64,000 nt of DNA from Saccharomycopsis fibuligera x Saccharomycopsis cf. fibuligera. Taxonomy: Eukaryota; Ascomycota; Saccharomycetes; Ascoideales; Saccharomycopsidaceae. The notes below the pieces were generated by a model that saw only the letters and a program-made list of their open reading frames with translations, was not told where the DNA came from and did not search any database. Shown here in pieces: positions 59,901 through 64,000 of this stretch. Position numbers and translations under genes: made by a program. The first letter of the stretch is position 1, and each line of letters begins with the position of its first letter. The DNA lies in NCBI GenBank assembly GCA_001936135.1, contig CP012817.1, forward strand, positions 744,001 to 808,000, written 5' to 3'.

Positions 59901-60538
59901 TGCTGATGTAACTGCTGTTGCTGCTGTAAAGTTTGGCTACTATTACTGAGACTACTATTGCTCAAAGGCAAAGGTAATGGTGTAGAAGCAGCAGCTGCCA
60001 ACGCAGCAGCTGCCACAATTGCCTTCATGGAATGGTCTTGCTTATTGCCTTCGGCTTGGTTTCCAGCAACTGATAATGCAGCCACTGCAGGACCTGGATT
60101 TGACGTAGGTGACAAGTTTGCTGGATTTGGTGAGGGAGAAGCCTTGAAGTTAACCTCGTTGTTGCTTGTGTTGATGCTTACGTTATCTTGATGTTTATCC
60201 TTGGGAAGACGCTCCATCTGAACTGGTGGAGTAATCAGTTTTCCAATATTTTCCTTTCTACTTCGTTGCTGTATTTGAGTCTGTTGTTGGCGCTGCTGGT
60301 GATGTTGATAATGCTGTTGCGATTGCTGAGACGGTATTTGTGGAGCTTTTGGTAACTGTGATAAAGCTTCTTGATTTCGTATTGCATCCTCTGGACGTGC
60401 CTGAGTGGCTATAGAGCTATTACTAAATCGTAAAAGCGCAGAAGCATCCTCCAAGAGATGGTTCTTGCTGCTGCTAGTGCCACTGGTGCCCTTTAAATTA
60501 ACGGCACCAGGACCGGAGGGGCGACTAGGGTCAGACAT
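56936..60538 (-). CDS. SET3: PHD-SET protein Set3, Set3C histone deacetylase complex
   Basis: 1200 residues, against 751 in baker's yeast. The N-terminus keeps the [10 protein letters not shown] block found in Set3. Long Gln, Ala and Asn-rich segments follow. The PHD finger is at about 339-384 ([27 protein letters not shown] ... YYCELC). The SET region is at about 645-860: [20 protein letters not shown] ... [21 protein letters not shown] ... [12 protein letters not shown]. The canonical NHxCxPN catalytic motif reads RKSCYPN, consistent with the inactive SET domain of the Set3 group. Set3C binds H3K4me2 and deacetylates 5' ends of genes; in Candida albicans it affects hyphal growth. Confidence 0.92.
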   Translation of the reverse strand: [1200 protein letters not shown]

Positions 60539-61041
60539 CGATAAGCTAAATGGTCTGGAGTAGCAACTATAGTTATTGAAAATCTATTTCTACCAAAGCA
60601 GACCGCAGAATGCTAACCTGCACTGGATCCTGGAGTCTATATATTCTTTTCTGCTTTATTTTTTTTTTCTTCTGTCGTGTATCTCGTATTCTACCCGAGG
60701 GTTGTCCGAGCTTTACCCGGTGTGTCAATTACACACTCGCATTTTGCTATGCGCAACCGTAAAAATACTTGCGGCATATACAACGACACCGAACATTAGC
60801 AGTGTTTACAACCATAACTGTAATAATGTTGCTAGATATAAGGCATGATAAGCCGGTTTGAAGCCTATCCTCTTACATATCGCAGAACTAATTATAGACA
60901 CAGCAAAAAAAGTAAGCGGTATCAAAAAATTCAAGTGGATGACTGACTGTGCTTTACTCATCTATCTACTGTAAGTACATCAACGTTTGGATCAAATTAT
61001 TTATTTCAGTTAATTAGTTGCTTTAGTACACACAAATAAAA
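60539..61041. other. Intergenic region between SET3 and RPT1
   Basis: About 500 bp with the SET3 promoter and RPT1 3' flank. No gene was seen. Confidence 0.6.
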
Positions 61042-62445
61042 TCAGTTGTATTGCATGTAACGGCTCGTGGAGCTGAATTTCATATTGCCCTTAATAACCT
61101 TCTCCACAGCTGCCAAAAAGTCTTTTTCCGTAGCTACTTTTCTTCTTGCTCTAATAGCGAACATACCAGCTTCAGTACAAACTGATCTCAACTCGGCACC
61201 AGTGGCATTTGGACATAATCTAGCAATCAATTCCCATCTAATGTTTCTTTCCACTGACATAGATTTGGTATGAATCTTGAAAATATTAGCTCTGCCTTCC
61301 AAATCTGGCAAACTGAATTCGACTTTTCTGTCAATTCTTCCTGGTCTTAACAACGCAGGATCCAAAGTGTTTGGTCTGTTAGTGGCAAACATGACTTTGA
61401 TGTTACCTCTAGCATCAAAACCATCCAACTGGGTAATTAATTCCAACATGGTTCTTTGGACTTCATTGTCACCACCTGCACCATCATCAAATCTAGCACC
61501 ACCTATGGCATCAACTTCATCAAAAAATATAATACATGCTTTCTTAGTTCTTGCCATCTCAAAAAGCTCTCTAACCATTCTAGCACCTTCACCAACGTAT
61601 TTCTGTACCAATTCTGAGCCAATTACTCTGATGAAAGTGGCGTCAGTTCTATTGGCCACGGCTCTGGCACATAAGGTTTTACCTGTTCCTGGTGGACCAT
61701 ACAATAATATACCTTTTGGTGGGTCAATACCTAAATTAACAAATCTTTCTGGAGATAACAATGGCAATTCAACCACTTCTCTCAATTTTTCAATTTGTTC
61801 TTTGCAACCACCAATATCACCATATGTAACATCTGGTTTTTCCTCTACAGTCATCATGGTCACGCTTGGGTCAATCTTTGGAGGCAATGGTAGCTGAATG
61901 TCGTACTTCATTCTATCCACTCCAACTCTCATACCTTCTTCAATATCAGTGGGTGACACCTTCTGGCCCAAACCAACCACAAATTTGGCAATCTGTTTTA
62001 TATTTATGACATATTTGGCTTTTTGATCAGGATCTCTTGATGCTCCACCTAAAAGACCTTCTAAACCACCAGCAGCGCCACCAGCAGCGCCAGCAGTAGC
62101 ACCACCATCAGCACTATCTTCAGCGCCAACAATAATTTTGGTGCATCTTGCCACTTGCAATGGAGGTTCTTCAGTCATCCTTTGCTTGTCGGCCATCACA
62201 TCCCACAAATGGGGAGGCGCAAGACCAGTGTCACTTTCCTTAATACCAATCTTTTCTTTCGTCTTTTGTTCAACATCTTTTATATCCTTTTCAATTTCTT
62301 TGATATTGTCTGCATATGGAGCAGCACCATAGGCTTTCAACACTTGGATATCGCCCTCACTTAATGGCTTAATTTTGTCTTCTTTCTTTTCGGTCTCTTC
62401 TTCGAGAGGAGCTTGATATTTTTCCCAATTTTCCTTTGGTGGCAT
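61042..62445 (-). CDS. RPT1: 26S proteasome regulatory ATPase Rpt1
   Basis: 467 residues, identical in length to baker's yeast Rpt1. The N-terminus [17 protein letters not shown] and [18 protein letters not shown] identify the subunit. The OB-like part includes [20 protein letters not shown]. The AAA+ domain has Walker A GPPGTGKT (250-257), Walker [12 protein letters not shown] near 306-316, arginine-finger region [21 protein letters not shown], and ends in SRYMQYN. A Gly/Ala-rich insert at about 108-137 occupies the place where baker's yeast has Asn/Ser. It unfolds substrates as part of the heterohexameric base. The promoter holds GGAGGCAAAT, a Candida-type proteasome element. Confidence 0.99.
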   Translation of the reverse strand: MPPKENWEKYQAPLEEETEKKEDKIKPLSEGDIQVLKAYGAAPYADNIKEIEKDIKDVEQKTKEKIGIKESDTGLAPPHLWDVMADKQRMTEEPPLQVARCTKIIVGAEDSADGGATAGAAGGAAGGLEGLLGGASRDPDQKAKYVINIKQIAKFVVGLGQKVSPTDIEEGMRVGVDRMKYDIQLPLPPKIDPSVTMMTVEEKPDVTYGDIGGCKEQIEKLREVVELPLLSPERFVNLGIDPPKGILLYGPPGTGKTLCARAVANRTDATFIRVIGSELVQKYVGEGARMVRELFEMARTKKACIIFFDEVDAIGGARFDDGAGGDNEVQRTMLELITQLDGFDARGNIKVMFATNRPNTLDPALLRPGRIDRKVEFSLPDLEGRANIFKIHTKSMSVERNIRWELIARLCPNATGAELRSVCTEAGMFAIRARRKVATEKDFLAAVEKVIKGNMKFSSTSRYMQYN

Positions 62446-62781
62446 TATAAAAGTTCTTAATATCTATAATATTGGGTTCAATGGGCAATGAGGATGAAGC
62501 TATTACAATAGAAATGGCAAGCAATATCGACGTGGTTGGGAGGCAAATCAGGCATACTTTACTTTGTTTTCAATAGCTCAAAAATTAGCTGAAGCGCTGC
62601 CAGTTTGCATTTTTCATCGCGCAACAAAGTGTTGCCCGGAAAATGAGTGTAAGGGCACATCATAAATGCTAAACGCAGCTGTATACTACCAAAATAACCA
62701 CTATCTACAGTAATTACCACTACCAGTATCAATTATACTGAAGCTTTTTTATTATAAGCTATACTGTACTCTATGCAAAGA
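62446..62781. other. Intergenic region between RPT1 and DRS1
   Basis: 336 bp with the RPT1 promoter and DRS1 3' flank. Only the proteasome-type element was recognised. Confidence 0.6.
62539..62548 (+). promoter_or_regulatory. Candida-type proteasome promoter element (GRAGGCAAAA-like)
   Basis: GGAGGCAAAT lies about 95 bp upstream of the RPT1 start. Proteasome genes of baker's yeast carry GGTGGCAAA, bound by Rpn4; those of Candida albicans were reported to carry GRAGGCAAAA instead. This copy fits the Candida form except for the last base. Confidence 0.6.
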
Positions 62782-64000
62782 CTAATGCTTCTTACCACTT
62801 TTCTTACCACCTTTCTTGGCTGCCGGCTTCACATCCTTCTTTTTTGAATCCTTTTTACTTTTCTTGAGCAACCCAGTATTGTAGCCCTCGCTCTGTTCCT
62901 CAAGTCTCTTTCTCTTCTGTCTATTTACTTTCTTTGGGGCCTTAACAGCCGCAGCACTATCCATTGCACCACGGGAACCAGTTGGCTTTTGCTTCTTGTC
63001 CTTTTCACTTTCAAACCAAGTTCTTCTTGGTCTGGCCTTGATTTCGTCTTGATATTTCAACAAATTCTCGCCCTTTTTAAGCTCTCTTTCTGCTACTTCA
63101 AGCTCTTTCTTCTGTTTTTCCATCTCGGTAACATCTTTAATTTCTTCTTCTTTATTTTCAATCGTATTGTTTGTATCTTCGACTTTCTTCCAGTCAACAG
63201 TTCTACTGACGGCTTTCTTGGCTGGAACATCATTAATCATATTTTGCTTCTCCGCGAGACTCTTAAGCGCATCCTTCACAATCGTTCTATCAGCAGCACT
63301 TTCACCAACAAATGAAATAGATTTACCCTCTCTATTAGCTCTAGCAGTTCTTCCCACCCTGTGCAAGTAAATCTCATAAGACTTAGGCATGTCAAAATTG
63401 ATAACAAATTCAATCTTTGGAATATCCAAACCTCTAGCGGCCAAATCAGTACAAATCAAAATCGGCACACTCAAATTTTTAAAACTAGTTACACTCATCA
63501 ATCTCTGTTCTTGGGATAATGCTCCGTGTAATTCTCCAGCCTTCAAGCCCAATACTTGTAAAATAATTTTCAATTTATGTGCTGTTTCTTTTCTAGCAAC
63601 AAACACCACAATACGGTGCTGTTGTTTTGGGTCAATTTCACTCAAAATATTATAAAGCAATGCTGGTTTTTGTGCGTCCCTTTTACGTACTCTCACAAAC
63701 TCTTGTGTCAATCTGCTAGCAGCTTTATTGGGTGGATTTATCATGATTCTCACTGGTTTATTCAAGGATAATTGAATCAAACTTTTAATTCTGGAATTCA
63801 TCGTAGCAGAAAACAACAATGATTGTCTCTTTTTAGGTAATAATGATAAAATTTCAGTTAATTCTTTTTGAAAACCTTCTTCCAACATTCTATCAGCTTC
63901 ATCCATTACAAGCACTTCCACATTTTCAACATTAAAACTTGGTGAATTACGAATATGATCGATGAATCTACCTGGAGTAGCAATGACAATATCCGGCTTG
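62782..64000 (-). CDS. DRS1: DEAD-box RNA helicase Drs1, 5' part beyond the right edge
   Basis: The frame is open to the edge, so 406 C-terminal residues are visible. They begin [20 protein letters not shown] (motif Ib, TPGR), followed by motif [13 protein letters not shown], motif III FSATMN, motif [13 protein letters not shown], motif [13 protein letters not shown] and motif [17 protein letters not shown]. The tail is long and basic, with [14 protein letters not shown], a hallmark of Drs1, and ends [11 protein letters not shown]. Drs1 is needed for 27S rRNA processing and 60S assembly in the nucleolus. The ATG seen inside VLVMDEAD is not the start; the Q motif and Walker A motif lie outside the window. 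Confidence 0.95.
   Translation of the reverse strand, partial: KPDIVIATPGRFIDHIRNSPSFNVENVEVLVMDEADRMLEEGFQKELTEILSLLPKKRQSLLFSATMNSRIKSLIQLSLNKPVRIMINPPNKAASRLTQEFVRVRKRDAQKPALLYNILSEIDPKQQHRIVVFVARKETAHKLKIILQVLGLKAGELHGALSQEQRLMSVTSFKNLSVPILICTDLAARGLDIPKIEFVINFDMPKSYEIYLHRVGRTARANREGKSISFVGESAADRTIVKDALKSLAEKQNMINDVPAKKAVSRTVDWKKVEDTNNTIENKEEEIKDVTEMEKQKKELEVAERELKKGENLLKYQDEIKARPRRTWFESEKDKKQKPTGSRGAMDSAAAVKAPKKVNRQKRKRLEEQSEGYNTGLLKKSKKDSKKKDVKPAAKKGGKKSGKKH

Overview
The window is yeast nuclear DNA, most likely from the CUG-Ser (Candida/Debaryomyces) clade. It has compact, mostly intron-poor protein genes, TACTAAC branch points, and two intron-containing tRNA genes. The GC-rich genes avoid the codon CTG as Leu. 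A Candida-style proteasome promoter motif lies upstream of RPT1. CTG should probably be read as Ser; descriptions here use Leu unless stated.

Left part (1-11 kb): the first codons of an unidentified minus-strand gene behind a triple Gcn4-type site, tRNA-Lys(UUU), a spliced DUF1771/Smr-domain gene, a spliced KXD1-like gene, OXR1, an orphan lysine-rich gene, and the MINDY deubiquitinase MIY1. 11-20 kb: POL5, U2 snRNA, PUF6 and ADE13. 20-38 kb: a more GC-rich stretch with phospholipase B, an INSIG/NSG gene, IGO1, the SRP RNA gene, a UspA-like/SR-repeat protein, a mitochondrial-looking tRNA-binding protein, a PNPOx-like flavoprotein, LCP5 and NSA2. 38-51 kb: spliced DST1 (TFIIS), PTI1, tRNA-Leu, FAP1, DBF4 and spliced UBC12. 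51-64 kb: RTT109, ORC3, SET3, RPT1 and the 3' part of DRS1, which runs off the right edge.

Functionally the window is a normal housekeeping segment. Five ribosome-biogenesis genes (POL5, PUF6, LCP5, NSA2, DRS1) are present, and POL5 carries an exact PAC plus RRPE promoter pair. DNA replication is represented by ORC3 and DBF4, chromatin by RTT109 and SET3, RNA processing and transcription by PTI1, DST1 and U2, and protein turnover or targeting by RPT1, UBC12, MIY1 and SRP RNA. No transposon ORF, CRISPR array, prophage or obvious new multi-gene system was seen. The observations most worth checking are the codon reassignment, the two compact RNA genes, the Gcn4 cluster, the perfect palindrome upstream of PLB and several odd proteins.
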